Assembly (NCBI GenBank): GCA_963703655.1
Contig: CAVPFA010000003.1
Coordinates: forward strand, 1,054,001-1,118,000
From: CAVPFA01 sp963703655
GTDB taxonomy: Bacteria; Actinomycetota; Acidimicrobiia; Acidimicrobiales; Bog-793
Direction: 5' to 3'
DNA length: 64,000 bases
Of the stretch, positions 28,839 to 37,889 are shown one piece after another. Numbering within the stretch: the first letter of the stretch is position 1; every line of letters begins with the position of its first letter. The notes under the pieces were generated by a model. That model did not search any database, had not been told where the DNA came from, and was given only the letters and a program-made list of their open reading frames with translations. A program made the position numbers and the translations under genes.

Positions 28839-29429
28839 TCAGAGGAGGAACGCGACGATCTCTGCGAACGAGACGGCCCCTTCGCGAAGGCACCTCGCGT
28901 CGTCGCCGACGAGCGAGACCACCGTGGACGGCTGCCCGTCGCAGCGGCCGCCGTCGAGCACGTCCATGACCTCGCCTCCGAAGTGCTCGCGCACCTCTGC
29001 TGCGGTGTGGAAGGGGGGCTCCCCGTGCCGGTTCGCGCTCGTGACCGCGAGCGGTCCTGTGCGACGCAACAGTCGCCGGGCGGTCGAGCTCGCCGGGCAG
29101 CGTAGACCGATGGTCGCCGGATCGCCCCCGAGCTCGAAGGCGACGCCGGTGCTCCGTGGCAGAACGAGGGTGAGAGGTCCCGGCCAGTAGCGCGACGCCA
29201 GCCGCTCGGCACTTGGGCTCACCAGCGCGAGCTCGAAGAGGCCGCCCGGATCGGCGATGAGGACCGGCAGGGCGAGCTGCTCGGGACGCCCTTTGACCGC
29301 GAAGAGCCGATCGACCGCTCCCGGCACACGAGGATCGACCGCGAGCCCGTAGACGGTGTCGGTCGGGACGGCGACGACCTCCCCGGCCCGAAGAGCCGCT
29401 TCGGCGTGTTCGAACGCCGAAGGTCTCAC
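28839..29429 (-). CDS. tsaC: Threonylcarbamoyl-AMP synthase (Sua5/YwlC/TsaC)
   Basis: Makes threonylcarbamoyl-AMP for the t6A modification of ANN-decoding tRNAs. 196 residues from GTG 29429, which overlaps the prmC stop as GTGA. Motifs: EVVAVPTDTVYGLAVDP, FAVKGRPEQLALPVLI (KGR substrate loop), YWPGPLTLVLPR, GLRCPA and TSANRHGEPPFHTAAEV. It lacks the extra Sua5 C-terminal domain, so it is the short TsaC/YwlC form. This prfA-prmC-tsaC order is common in bacteria. Confidence 0.95.
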   Translation of the reverse strand: MRPSAFEHAEAALRAGEVVAVPTDTVYGLAVDPRVPGAVDRLFAVKGRPEQLALPVLIADPGGLFELALVSPSAERLASRYWPGPLTLVLPRSTGVAFELGGDPATIGLRCPASSTARRLLRRTGPLAVTSANRHGEPPFHTAAEVREHFGGEVMDVLDGGRCDGQPSTVVSLVGDDARCLREGAVSFAEIVAFLL

Positions 29430-30307
29430 CGCCCGGCCACGAGGACCCGGCACCGGCCTGCGAGATCGTCCTCGACGACCGCGTTGTCGAAGCCGGCCTC
29501 CCGCGCCAGCCCGAGCGCGGATGGAGCCTGCTGCGGCGCGATCTCCATGACCAGGACACCGTGGCGGCCGAGCCAGGCCGGCGAGCCGGCCACGATCGTC
29601 TCGATCGCCTCCAGCCCGCTCGGTCCTGCCACCAAGGCTCCGTACGGGTCGAAGTCGCGTACGGCCGGCTCGAGGCCGAACCACTCGTGCTCCGCGAGAT
29701 AGGGCGGATTGGCGACGATCAAAGTCACCTGACCGAGGAGGTCGCGGGGCAGGGCTCCGTACCAGTCGCCCTGGCGGAGTTGCACACGGGCCGCAGCCGA
29801 AGGCTTCAGTTTTGACAGGTTGGCGCCGGCAACCTCGAGCGCGGCCGGGTCGCGGTCGGTCGCTATGACGCGCACCGCGGGCCTCTCGGCGACCACCGAC
29901 AGAGCGATCACCCCCGATCCCGTGCCCAGATCCACCACGAGGCCGCCGCCCGAGCTCGACCCGCACAGCCGGTCGAGCTCGCGAAGGGCGATGCCAGCCA
30001 CGGACTCGGTCTCGGGACGTGGGACGAGCACGCGTGAGTCGACGACGACCTCGAGATTCCTGAAGCCCCAGTGCCCCAGGACGTGCTGGAGCGGCTCACC
30101 GGACAGTCGGCGTCGTACGAGGGTCTCCAGCCGTGCCGCCGCCGCAGGCGACGGTTCCCGGTCGAGATCGCGCAACAGCGCCGCCGCGTCGCCGCCGCTC
30201 GCCTCTTCCAGAAGCCATCTGGTCGGGACGGGATCACCGATCCGTTCAGCCGTCGTGCGCCATAGCTCCCGCCACGTGAGACGCACCGGTCCGGGTCTCC
30301 GGCTCAT
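29426..30307 (-). CDS. prmC: Release factor glutamine methyltransferase
   Basis: Methylates the Gln of the GGQ motif in release factors, using SAM. 293 residues with an N-terminal helical recognition domain, LEVVVDSRVLVPRPETE, the SAM loop VVDLGTGSGVIALSV, and the catalytic LIVANPPYLAEHE. ATG 30307 overlaps the prfA stop as ATGA, placing the enzyme directly after its substrate. Confidence 0.96.
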   Translation of the reverse strand: MSRRPGPVRLTWRELWRTTAERIGDPVPTRWLLEEASGGDAAALLRDLDREPSPAAAARLETLVRRRLSGEPLQHVLGHWGFRNLEVVVDSRVLVPRPETESVAGIALRELDRLCGSSSGGGLVVDLGTGSGVIALSVVAERPAVRVIATDRDPAALEVAGANLSKLKPSAAARVQLRQGDWYGALPRDLLGQVTLIVANPPYLAEHEWFGLEPAVRDFDPYGALVAGPSGLEAIETIVAGSPAWLGRHGVLVMEIAPQQAPSALGLAREAGFDNAVVEDDLAGRCRVLVAGR

Positions 30308-31383
30308 CCCTCGACGAGCTGGCGGCCCCGCTCGTCGGCTAAAAGCGCGTCGGTGAGCTCGTCGAGGTCGCCCATCAGGATGCGATCGAGCTTTTTCAAC
30401 GTGAGCTTGATCCTGTGATCGGTGACCCGGTTGTCCTTGAAGTTGTACGTGCGGATCTTCTCGGAGCGGCCGCCGCCGCCGACTTGCGCACGCCTTTCCT
30501 GAGCAGCGGCGGCAGCCTGGCGCTGCTGCTCGAGGTCGAACAAGCGGGCGCGCAGCACTTTCAACGCCGCGGCGCGATTTTGGATCTGGCTCTTCTCGTC
30601 CTGCATCGCGACGACGAGGCCGGTCGGCAGGTGCGTGATCCGCACGGCGGAGTCGGTCGTGTTGACCGACTGGCCTCCTGGACCGCTCGAGTGATAGACG
30701 TCGACCCGCAGGTCCCCCGGTTCGATCTCGACCTCTACCTCGTCGGCCTCGGGCAGCACGTTGACCGTTGCGGAGGACGTGTGGACGCGACCTTGGGACT
30801 CGGTGACCGGGACTCGCTGCACCCGGTGGGTGCCGGCCTCGAGGTGCAGCCGCTGCCAGGCATCCTCGCCCTTGACGAGAAACGTGACCCCGTCGATCCC
30901 CCCGAGGTCCGACGCGCGGAGGTCGAGCACCTCGAGGCCCCAGCCGCGGCGATCGGCGTAGCGCTGGTACATGTCGAACAGGTCCTTGGCGAACAGGTTC
31001 GCCTCCTCTCCTCCCTCGGCACCCCTGATCTCGACGATGACGCTGCGCCCGTCGTTCGGGTCACGGGGCAGCAACAGGGCGCGCAGCCGTGCTTCGAGGG
31101 CCGCGACCCTCGCCTCCGCGACCTGCTGCTCGTCGCGGCCGAGCTCCCGCTCGGCTCCGACCGCCTCAGTCGCCAGCTGACGCGCCGTGACGACGTCCTC
31201 CTGCGCAGACCTGAGCTCGTGCATGGTCCGCACGACGGTCTCGAGCTCCTTGTGGCGCTGGGAGAGCACGCGCAGCTCACGCGGATCCTTCGAAAGAGTT
31301 GGGTCGGAGAGGCGAGCGAGGACCTGTTTGTACTCGGCCTCCAGCGCCTCAAGGCGATCGGGAGGTGTTACCGGTCCGGTCAG
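30304..31383 (-). CDS. prfA: Peptide chain release factor 1
   Basis: Ends translation at UAA and UAG. Contains the codon-recognition region around GTHRVQRVPVTESQGRVHTS and the GGQ loop SSGPGGQSVNTTDSAVR. Length is about 359 residues if it begins at 31383. The start is uncertain. No ATG, GTG or TTG occurs between the rpmE stop and the first conserved residues (DRLEALEAEYKQVL). The best candidate is a CTG that overlaps the rpmE stop as CTGA. The reading frame is otherwise intact and continues upstream through rpmE. Confidence 0.93.
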   Translation of the reverse strand: MTGPVTPPDRLEALEAEYKQVLARLSDPTLSKDPRELRVLSQRHKELETVVRTMHELRSAQEDVVTARQLATEAVGAERELGRDEQQVAEARVAALEARLRALLLPRDPNDGRSVIVEIRGAEGGEEANLFAKDLFDMYQRYADRRGWGLEVLDLRASDLGGIDGVTFLVKGEDAWQRLHLEAGTHRVQRVPVTESQGRVHTSSATVNVLPEADEVEVEIEPGDLRVDVYHSSGPGGQSVNTTDSAVRITHLPTGLVVAMQDEKSQIQNRAAALKVLRARLFDLEQQRQAAAAAQERRAQVGGGGRSEKIRTYNFKDNRVTDHRIKLTLKKLDRILMGDLDELTDALLADERGRQLVEG

Positions 31384-31592
31384 CGCTTGGTCTTGCGCTG
31401 GCCGTAGCGGCGCTCGAAGCGCTCGACACGCCCACCGGTGTCCACGAGCTTCTGCTTGCCGGTGTAGAAGGGATGGCATTCGTTGCAAAGCTCGACGTGC
31501 AGGTCGGACTTGGTCGAACGGGTGGTAAAGGTATTCCCGCAGGAGCACCGCACCGATGCGGTGTCGTAGGCGGGGTGGATGTCGGTCTTCAT
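31380..31592 (-). CDS. rpmE: 50S ribosomal protein L31
   Basis: 70 residues. Zinc-type L31: MKTDIHPAY start, cysteines in VRCSCGNTF and ELCNECHPFYTGKQ. The cysteine-containing form is normally used in zinc-replete conditions. Located between rho and prfA, the usual bacterial position. ATG 31592. Confidence 0.97.
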   Translation of the reverse strand: MKTDIHPAYDTASVRCSCGNTFTTRSTKSDLHVELCNECHPFYTGKQKLVDTGGRVERFERRYGQRKTKR

Positions 31593-31612
31593 GATTGCTC
31601 CATTCTACGGGG

Positions 31613-33658
31613 CTATCCCCCCGGAACCGGCGCCTTGGCGATCTCGGCGAGGAACTCGTCGTTGGATCGAGTGGTGCGGATCTTGTCCATGAGCAGCTCG
31701 AGACCGGCCCCGCCGCCCCCATCGCTGCCGAGAGCGTTCAACACCCGGCGAAGCTTCCATACCTGCTGGAGCTGGGACCGGTCGAAGAGCAGCTCCTCGT
31801 GGCGGGTCGAGCTGGCGTTGACGTCGATCGCCGGGTAGATCCGACGCTCGGCCAACTTGCGGTCGAGGCGCAGCTCCATGTTCCCGGTTCCCTTGAACTC
31901 CTCGAAGATCACCTCGTCCATCTTCGAGCCGGTCTCCACCAGAGCCGTCGCGAGGATCGTGAGCGAGCCGCCTTCCTCGATGTTGCGGGCGGCTCCGAAG
32001 AACTTCTTCGGCGGGTAAAGGGCGCCCGAGTCGACCCCACCGGACATGATGCGTCCCGTGGCCGGCTGGGCCAGGTTGTAGGCCCTGGCGAGCCGGGTGA
32101 TGCCGTCCAGGATGATCACGACGTCCCTGCCAAGCTCGACGAGACGCTTCGCCCGTTCGATCGCGAGCTCCGCGACGGTCGTGTGCTCGTCAGACGGCCG
32201 GTCGAAGGTCGACGCGATAACCTCGCCTTTGACCGAGCGACGCCAGTCCGTCGCCTCTTCGGGACGCTCGTCGACGAGCAGGACCATCAGATGGACGCTC
32301 GTGTCGTTCTGCTCGATCGAATGCGCGATCTGCTTGAGAATCGTCGTCTTGCCCGCCTTCGGCGGCGACACGATCATGCTCCGCTGACCCTTGCCGATCG
32401 GCGATATCAAGTCGACGATCCGCGCCGTCGTGTTGAGCGGGTCGTCTTTCAACTCAAGTCGCATCCGCTCGTCGGGAAACAACGGCGTCAGGTCCTCAAA
32501 GCGCGGCCGCTCTCGAGCTTCGTCGGGAGTCATCCCGCAAACCGTGTCGATACGCAGCAAAGCCGGGTACTTCTCGCTCGGCCCCGCGGGCCGGCAGGCG
32601 CCCTCTATGGCGTCGCCGCGGCGCAGCGAGAACCGCCGGGCCTGCGAGACCGAGACGTAGACGTCCTTGGCACTCGGGAGATACCCGCTCGTCCGCAGGA
32701 AGCCATAGCCCTCGTCACGAAGGTCGAGCAAGCCTCTGACGGGCACGAGCTCGCCCTGCCAGGCGACTTCCTGGCCGCCGCCCTGGGGCTCTTGAGCGCC
32801 GCGCTCACGGTCGCGGCCACGGCGACGCCGCCCGCGGCGGTTGCCCGCCTCGATCTGGCCGCTCTGGCCGCTCTGGTTGCTTTGGCCGGCCTGATTGGTC
32901 TGGCCAGCCTGACTGACCTGATTGCCGCGCCCGGGCTGGGAGTGCTGGGGCTGGCTCTGGCGCTGTGGTCGGGGGGCGGTGGACACGTCGCCGCCCGATC
33001 CGTCGGGGGCCTGGGCACCGGAGCCGAACCCGGCCACGTTCGCCCTCGGCCCGCCGGGCCCTGAGTCGGAGACAACGGTCGGGCCCGTCGTCGAGTCGGC
33101 CTGCCGGCCGTTGCGGGCCGGGTCCGAGCCCGCCAGGATGGCGGCTGCCGCGTCGGCGACCGAGTTGTCGGTGACCGTCGAGCTGACGGGGTCGCTCCCG
33201 TTGACGAGCGAGCCGGTGATGTGCGGCTTCGAGCCGCGCTGGTCCTCTTCGGCCTCGTACGCCGGGGGGCCACCGCTCCCGTTCACCTTGGCCCGGGCCG
33301 CCTGCGAGTCGGTCTTGGCTGAGGATCGGGCTCGCGAGGTGCGGCCCCGGGCGGGCTTTTCGCCGCCGTCGCCGGTCGTTGCGCCGGCGTCGTCGTTCCC
33401 TGCGCCGGTGTCATCTGTCGCTGCGCCGGGACCAGAGTCACCGGCGTCGTTGACCGTGACTGCCGGGGTCAAGCCCCGGCTCCCGTCCGCCGTGGCGCTG
33501 CCGTCGACCTCGACGCCCGCGGCACGCAGGATCTGGTTCACAAGGTCCGCCTTGCGTGAACGCGCTACAGGCGTGATGGACATGGCGGTCGCGATCGCTC
33601 GAAGCTCGTCGCTCTGTTTGCGCTCAAGGATCGAGCGCTCGAGCTGCTCTTCGCTCAT
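31613..33658 (-). CDS. rho: Transcription termination factor Rho with long polar insertion
   Basis: Hexameric RNA helicase that ends transcription. N-terminal Rho-N helices (residues 5-50), then about 240 residues of low-complexity Gly/Ser/Asp/Asn/Gln sequence. A Q/N-rich run lies at about 232-269 and a basic patch (NRRGRRRRGRDRER) at about 273-286. The cold-shock RNA-binding domain begins near 303 (ELVPVRGLLDLRDEGYGFLR). The ATPase core has the P-loop SPPKAGKTT (431-439) and QPATGRIMSGGVDSGALYPPK. 681 residues versus about 420 in E. coli; such insertions are typical of actinobacteria. ATG 33658 with a GAGAGGAAG ribosome site. Confidence 0.97.
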   Translation of the reverse strand: MSEEQLERSILERKQSDELRAIATAMSITPVARSRKADLVNQILRAAGVEVDGSATADGSRGLTPAVTVNDAGDSGPGAATDDTGAGNDDAGATTGDGGEKPARGRTSRARSSAKTDSQAARAKVNGSGGPPAYEAEEDQRGSKPHITGSLVNGSDPVSSTVTDNSVADAAAAILAGSDPARNGRQADSTTGPTVVSDSGPGGPRANVAGFGSGAQAPDGSGGDVSTAPRPQRQSQPQHSQPGRGNQVSQAGQTNQAGQSNQSGQSGQIEAGNRRGRRRRGRDRERGAQEPQGGGQEVAWQGELVPVRGLLDLRDEGYGFLRTSGYLPSAKDVYVSVSQARRFSLRRGDAIEGACRPAGPSEKYPALLRIDTVCGMTPDEARERPRFEDLTPLFPDERMRLELKDDPLNTTARIVDLISPIGKGQRSMIVSPPKAGKTTILKQIAHSIEQNDTSVHLMVLLVDERPEEATDWRRSVKGEVIASTFDRPSDEHTTVAELAIERAKRLVELGRDVVIILDGITRLARAYNLAQPATGRIMSGGVDSGALYPPKKFFGAARNIEEGGSLTILATALVETGSKMDEVIFEEFKGTGNMELRLDRKLAERRIYPAIDVNASSTRHEELLFDRSQLQQVWKLRRVLNALGSDGGGGAGLELLMDKIRTTRSNDEFLAEIAKAPVPGG

Positions 33659-34031
33659 CGGCTTCCTCTCTAAATCTTTACTGTTGATGGAGTTGATTGT
33701 CTGAAAACGGCTCCCGGACCTTCTCGGATTCCGGGGCGGCGGTACCCCGGATACCAGGACATATCGGGGCGGGGGCCTGACCCGGCAAGGTCGGGCCAGG
33801 AGCTCGACCCGGGGCTGCAGCCAGCAGCTTGGGCGTCCCGGCGGAACTGGTCACTCGGTTCATCGGATTGCTCAGCAGACAGTGGGCGCCCACGGAGGTT
33901 ATTGCGTCTGCACGGGGGGGAAGCCGGTATAGGTAGCAACAGGGAAAAGACCTCTGCGATTCCCACCGCCCCATTCGGGTCGCTCGCCGCAGGGCGAGCT
34001 GGCATCCGCAATGACGAACGAAGGCAACTGC
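33659..34031 (-). other. Long 5' leader of rho with hairpins
   Basis: About 370 bases lie between a good promoter-like site and the rho ATG, with no supported gene on either strand. It contains at least two hairpins: 33776-33800 (nine positions with one mismatch) and 33731-33750 (6-bp GC stem). The region nearer the ATG is AT-richer. rho is autoregulated by attenuation in its leader in E. coli, so this leader may serve the same purpose (inference). Confidence 0.45.
33776..33800 (-). other. Hairpin in rho leader
   Basis: CCTGgCCCG and CGGGtCAGG arms (minus strand) around a 7-base loop, one mismatch. Not followed by a T-run, so it is not a classical intrinsic terminator. It could be a structural element of the rho leader. 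Confidence 0.4.
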
Positions 34032-34060
34032 ATACTAGCCGGACATGGAGCCCACGGCAA
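34032..34060 (-). promoter_or_regulatory. Probable rho promoter
   Basis: TTGCCG (34060-34055) and TAGTAT (34037-34032), read on the minus strand, are separated by exactly 17 bases, a good sigma-70-type match. It lies between the thrC stop and rho. Transcription would start near 34025, giving the long rho leader. Confidence 0.55.
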
Positions 34061-34115
34061 CCATCCTCGGACCGAGGCGCTCCGGCCCGCCCCGCGGAGA
34101 ACTGCGAAGGGGCGG

Positions 34116-35156
34116 TCAGAGCCCGAGAGCGCCGAGGACCGAAGCGAGGTCGGCGTCGACCACCGCGGGCACCGACACCTGGCTGATAGCAAGATCCGGG
34201 TCCTTCAGACCGTGGCCTGTCAGCACGCACACGACCGTCTCGCCCTCGAGTCCGGGCACCTTCAACAGGCCCGCGACCGACGCCGCCGAAGCTGCCTCGC
34301 AGAAGACCGACTCTTCGGCGGCCAGGAAACGGTAGGCATCGAGGATCTCCTCGTCGGTCACCGCCAAGATCGCACCGCCGGACTCCGACGCAGCCGCCGT
34401 CGCGCCGTACCAGGAAGCCGGGTTGCCGATGCGGATGGCGGTGGCGACCGTCTCGGGTTGGGCGATCGGGTGACCGGCGACAATCGGCGCTGCCCCGGCG
34501 GCCTGAAAGCCGAGCATCTTCGGCAGTCTCGTAGAGCGCCCGGCGTAGCGGTACTCGCAGTACCCCCGCCAGTACGCCGTGATGTTGCCCGCGTTGCCCA
34601 CCGGGATGCAGTGGATGTCCGGGGCGTCCCCGAGGCTGTCCACGATCTCGAAGGCGCCGGTCTTCTGCCCCTCGATCCGGAACGGGTTCACCGAATTCAC
34701 CACGGCCACCGGGGCACGGCCCGGCAGTTCACGCACAATCTCCAAGGCGACGTCGAAGTTACCGCGCACCTGCAGGACGTGTGCTCCGTGCACGAGCGCC
34801 TGTGCCAGCTTCCCAAGGGCGATATAGCCCTCCGGGATGAGCACCGCGCAGCGCATGCCCGCTCGAGTGGCGTAGGCAGCCGCGGAGGCGGAGGTGTTTC
34901 CGGTGGACGCGCATACGACCGCCTTCACGCCCTCCTCGGCGGCCTTGGAGATCGCAATCGTCATGCCCCGGTCCTTGAACGAACCGGTCGGGTTCGCTCC
35001 CTCGAGCTTCAGCAGGACCCGGCCGCCGACGCGCTCGGACAGCCGCGGTGCGGCGAGCAGAGGCGTCCCGCCCTCGAGCAGGGTCACCACCGGCGTGGCC
35101 TCTGACACAGGGAGGAATTCGCGGTACTCCTCGAGCACGCCGCGCCAGGCGTTCAC
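34116..35156 (-). CDS. thrC: Threonine synthase (aspartate-pathway copy)
   Basis: PLP enzyme converting O-phosphohomoserine to threonine. 346 residues from GTG 35156. TLLEGGTPLLAAPRLSE, the PLP lysine in GANPTGSFKDRGM, ASTGNTSASAAAYA and the phosphate/PLP loop PVGNAGNITAYW are present. It follows hom by ten bases, in the classical hom-thrC order, which supports a true ThrC role. It is the compact class without an N-terminal zinc ribbon. A second, different PLP enzyme of this superfamily is at 51966. Confidence 0.95.
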   Translation of the reverse strand: MNAWRGVLEEYREFLPVSEATPVVTLLEGGTPLLAAPRLSERVGGRVLLKLEGANPTGSFKDRGMTIAISKAAEEGVKAVVCASTGNTSASAAAYATRAGMRCAVLIPEGYIALGKLAQALVHGAHVLQVRGNFDVALEIVRELPGRAPVAVVNSVNPFRIEGQKTGAFEIVDSLGDAPDIHCIPVGNAGNITAYWRGYCEYRYAGRSTRLPKMLGFQAAGAAPIVAGHPIAQPETVATAIRIGNPASWYGATAAASESGGAILAVTDEEILDAYRFLAAEESVFCEAASAASVAGLLKVPGLEGETVVCVLTGHGLKDPDLAISQVSVPAVVDADLASVLGALGL

Positions 35157-35166
35157 CGGGCCCCGA

Positions 35167-36507
35167 TCAACGTTCCGGCCCGATGACCCGCAACAGCGCT
35201 CCGATGCGCCCGACGACCTCAAGCTCCCCGAGCGAAGCCAGCGTCGCCTGAACGTCGGCCTCGCGTGCGGTGTGCGTGATGAAGACCAAGCGCGCCTCGC
35301 CCCCGAGACCGACCTGTTCCATCGAGCGGATGGAGACGTTGTGCTCACCGAACACGTGAGCCACCGAGGCGAGCACGCCTGGCCGGTCCGTCACGTCCAA
35401 GGTGAGGTAGTACTGGGTCCGGAGCTCGGAGATCGGTCGCACCTCGACTCGCTCGCGGCGTACGGCGCGGCCGCGCGTCCCTTCGCGGAGATGGTGTGCC
35501 GCCGCCACCACGTCGCCGAGAACGGCGCTCGCCGTCGCAGTCCCGCCGGCGCCGCGGCCGTAGACCATGAGCTCGCCGGCCGAGTCTCCTTCGACGAAGA
35601 CGGCGTTGAAGGCCCCTCGCACGCTCGCGAGCGGGTGCTCACGGGGGACCATGGCCGGGTGAACCCGTACCGCAACCACCGGCTCGGGCCCGTCACCGAC
35701 ACGCTCGGCGACGGCCAGAAGCTTGACCTCGTAGCCGAGCCGGTGGGCAAAGGCGATGTCGGCAGCCCCGATCGCGGTGATGCCCTCCCGGTACACGTCG
35801 TCCGCGACGACGTCGGCATCGAACGCGATGCCGGCCAGGATGGCGGCCTTCGCCCTCGCGTCGAAACCTTCTACGTCAGCAGTGGGATCGGACTCGGCGT
35901 ACCCTAGAGCCTGTGCCTCTGCGAGCGCCGAGACGTAATCGCTGCCCTCCTCGCTCATCGAGGTGAGCACGTAGTTGGTCGTGCCGTTCACGATGCCCAT
36001 GACGCGGACGATCCGCTCGCCCGCCAACGAGTCGCTGAGGAGCCGGACCAGCGGGATCGCCCCCGCGACCGAGGCCTCGTAGAAAAGGTCGACCCCCGCC
36101 TTCTCGCCGGCTGCCAGCAGCTCGGCTCCGACCGTCGCGAGGAGCTCCTTGTTGGCCGTGACGACGGGCTTGCCCGCCGCAAGGGCGGCAAGGACGAGGC
36201 TGCGTGCCGGTTCGACGCCCCCGATCAGCTCCACGACGATGTCGACCGACGGGTCGTTCACGACTGAGCCGGCGTCGGGCGAGAGACGCTCGGTGGCGGA
36301 GAAACCCTCCGCCGCGGGCCTAGGTCTTGCGGGGTCCTTGACGGCGATCCGCGTCACCTCGAGATCGAGCCCGGTGCGCAGTGCGATCGCCTCGGCCTGC
36401 GAGTCGATCAGCCGTGCGAAGGCGGCCCCGACGTTGCCGTAGCCGAGAAGGCCGATGCGCACCGCACCGGCTGGCGTCTCGCTCGATCGCGGCTCGACCA
36501 CCGGCAC
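35167..36507 (-). CDS. hom: Homoserine dehydrogenase
   Basis: Reduces aspartate semialdehyde to homoserine for Thr, Met and Ile synthesis. 446 residues from GTG 36507. NAD(P) loop VRIGLLGYGNVGAAFARLI, KPVVTANKELLA, the substrate motif GIVNGTTNYVLTSMSEEG, and a C-terminal ACT domain (TLDVTDRPGVLASVAHVFGEHNVSIRSM) for threonine feedback. The start is uncertain by several codons: GTG 36501 and a TTG nearer the lysA stop are also in frame. Confidence 0.95.
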   Translation of the reverse strand: MPVVEPRSSETPAGAVRIGLLGYGNVGAAFARLIDSQAEAIALRTGLDLEVTRIAVKDPARPRPAAEGFSATERLSPDAGSVVNDPSVDIVVELIGGVEPARSLVLAALAAGKPVVTANKELLATVGAELLAAGEKAGVDLFYEASVAGAIPLVRLLSDSLAGERIVRVMGIVNGTTNYVLTSMSEEGSDYVSALAEAQALGYAESDPTADVEGFDARAKAAILAGIAFDADVVADDVYREGITAIGAADIAFAHRLGYEVKLLAVAERVGDGPEPVVAVRVHPAMVPREHPLASVRGAFNAVFVEGDSAGELMVYGRGAGGTATASAVLGDVVAAAHHLREGTRGRAVRRERVEVRPISELRTQYYLTLDVTDRPGVLASVAHVFGEHNVSIRSMEQVGLGGEARLVFITHTAREADVQATLASLGELEVVGRIGALLRVIGPER

Positions 36508-36527
36508 AAGGTACAAGACAGATCGGG

Positions 36528-37889
36528 TCAAGCCTCGCGAGCGAGCAGGTCGGCCACGGTCTCGCGCCGCACGACGACCCGGCATCGTCCCCCGGAAACG
36601 AACAGCACGGGGGGTCGCAGCACCCGGTTGTAGTTGGAGGACATCGCGACTCCGTACGCACCGGTCACCGGCGTCGCGAGCACATCACCGACCACGACGT
36701 CGGAGGGAAGGCGGGCGTCGTCGACGATGACGTCGCCCGACTCGCAATGCTTGCCCACGACCCGGGCGGCCAGTGGGCGCGGCGCCCGGGGAGACCGGGG
36801 GAGGAACGCCTCATAGCCGCTGCCGTAGAGGACGGGCCGCGGGTTGTCGGACATGCCGCCGTCGACGGCGACGTACGGGCGGAGTCCCGGGAGCCGCTTG
36901 ATGGTGCCCACGCGGTAAAGCGTGACGGCGGCTGAAGCGACGACGGCGCGACCGGGCTCGGCGGTCAGGCGGACCGCCGGCGGCAGACCCGCGGCCGCCG
37001 CAGCGGAGTGCACGGTGTGCGCCCACTCGGTGATGGAAGGTGCCACCTCGCCCTGGACGTAGCCGACACCGAGCCCGCCGCCGACGCAGCATTCCGCGAA
37101 ACCGTTGTCGATCACGAACGGGGCGAGCGCGGCGAGCTCCTCGGCGAAGGCGTCGAGCTCGAAGATCTGGCTCCCGATGTGCGCGTGCACCCCGACCAGC
37201 TCGAGGCCGCGGAGTCGCCCGAGCGCGTCGACCGCCTCCGCCGCCGCTCCCGAAGCCAGCGAGAAACCGAATTTTGTGTCCTCCTGACCCGTCCTCACGT
37301 ACTCGTGCGTGTGCGCCTCGACCCCGGGCGTGACTCGGAGCAACAGCCGCGTAGCCGCAGGCGAGCCGGGACCCGAACCCGCGGCCTGAAGCGCCCTCAG
37401 CCGGCCGATCTCGTCGAACGAGTCGACGACGATGCGCCCGACCCTGGCACCGAGCGCGGCTTCGAGCTCCTCGGAGGACTTGTTGTTCCCGTGGCACACC
37501 AAGCGTTCGCCCGTCGCCCCCGCGGCGAGCGCCACGGCCAGCTCACCGCCGGTCGAGACGTCGAGCGCCATGCCCTCCTCGAGCGCGAGAGCCGCCATCG
37601 CCTTGCACAAGAAGGCCTTCGTGGCATACGCGACGCCCGAGCCGAAGCCGTCGACGGCCTCGCGGCATCGGTTTCGGAGGTGGTCCTCGTCGTAGACGAA
37701 GACCGGCGTGCCGAATTCCTCGGCGAGGGCGAGCAGGTCCACCCCGCCGATGCTCAAGTGATCGTCCGGGGTTGTCGCGGCCGTGTCGGGGAGCAGACCC
37801 CAGTGGACCGGTCCGTCCGGCGGCGCCCCCGATACGCCCTCTGGCACTGGCGCTCCGGGCGCACCGGCCGGGGCTCGGGCCCCGGTCAC
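36528..37889 (-). CDS. lysA: Diaminopimelate decarboxylase
   Basis: Last step of lysine synthesis: meso-DAP to lysine, with PLP. 453 residues. PLP lysine in VAYATKAFLCKAM, HGNNKSSEELEAAL, GVHAHIGSQIF, and the active-site Cys loop GKHCESGDVIV. GTG 37889 overlaps the argS stop (GTGA). The first 30 residues are a Pro/Ala-rich extension before the first conserved segment. It is translationally coupled to argS, an arrangement known from other actinobacteria. Confidence 0.95.
   Translation of the reverse strand: MTGARAPAGAPGAPVPEGVSGAPPDGPVHWGLLPDTAATTPDDHLSIGGVDLLALAEEFGTPVFVYDEDHLRNRCREAVDGFGSGVAYATKAFLCKAMAALALEEGMALDVSTGGELAVALAAGATGERLVCHGNNKSSEELEAALGARVGRIVVDSFDEIGRLRALQAAGSGPGSPAATRLLLRVTPGVEAHTHEYVRTGQEDTKFGFSLASGAAAEAVDALGRLRGLELVGVHAHIGSQIFELDAFAEELAALAPFVIDNGFAECCVGGGLGVGYVQGEVAPSITEWAHTVHSAAAAAGLPPAVRLTAEPGRAVVASAAVTLYRVGTIKRLPGLRPYVAVDGGMSDNPRPVLYGSGYEAFLPRSPRAPRPLAARVVGKHCESGDVIVDDARLPSDVVVGDVLATPVTGAYGVAMSSNYNRVLRPPVLFVSGGRCRVVVRRETVADLLAREA

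Noticed and set aside
33670..34230. Minus- and plus-strand open frames in the rho leader
   Set aside because: No family content, no ribosome site and no codon pattern; the region is better explained as leader and promoter.
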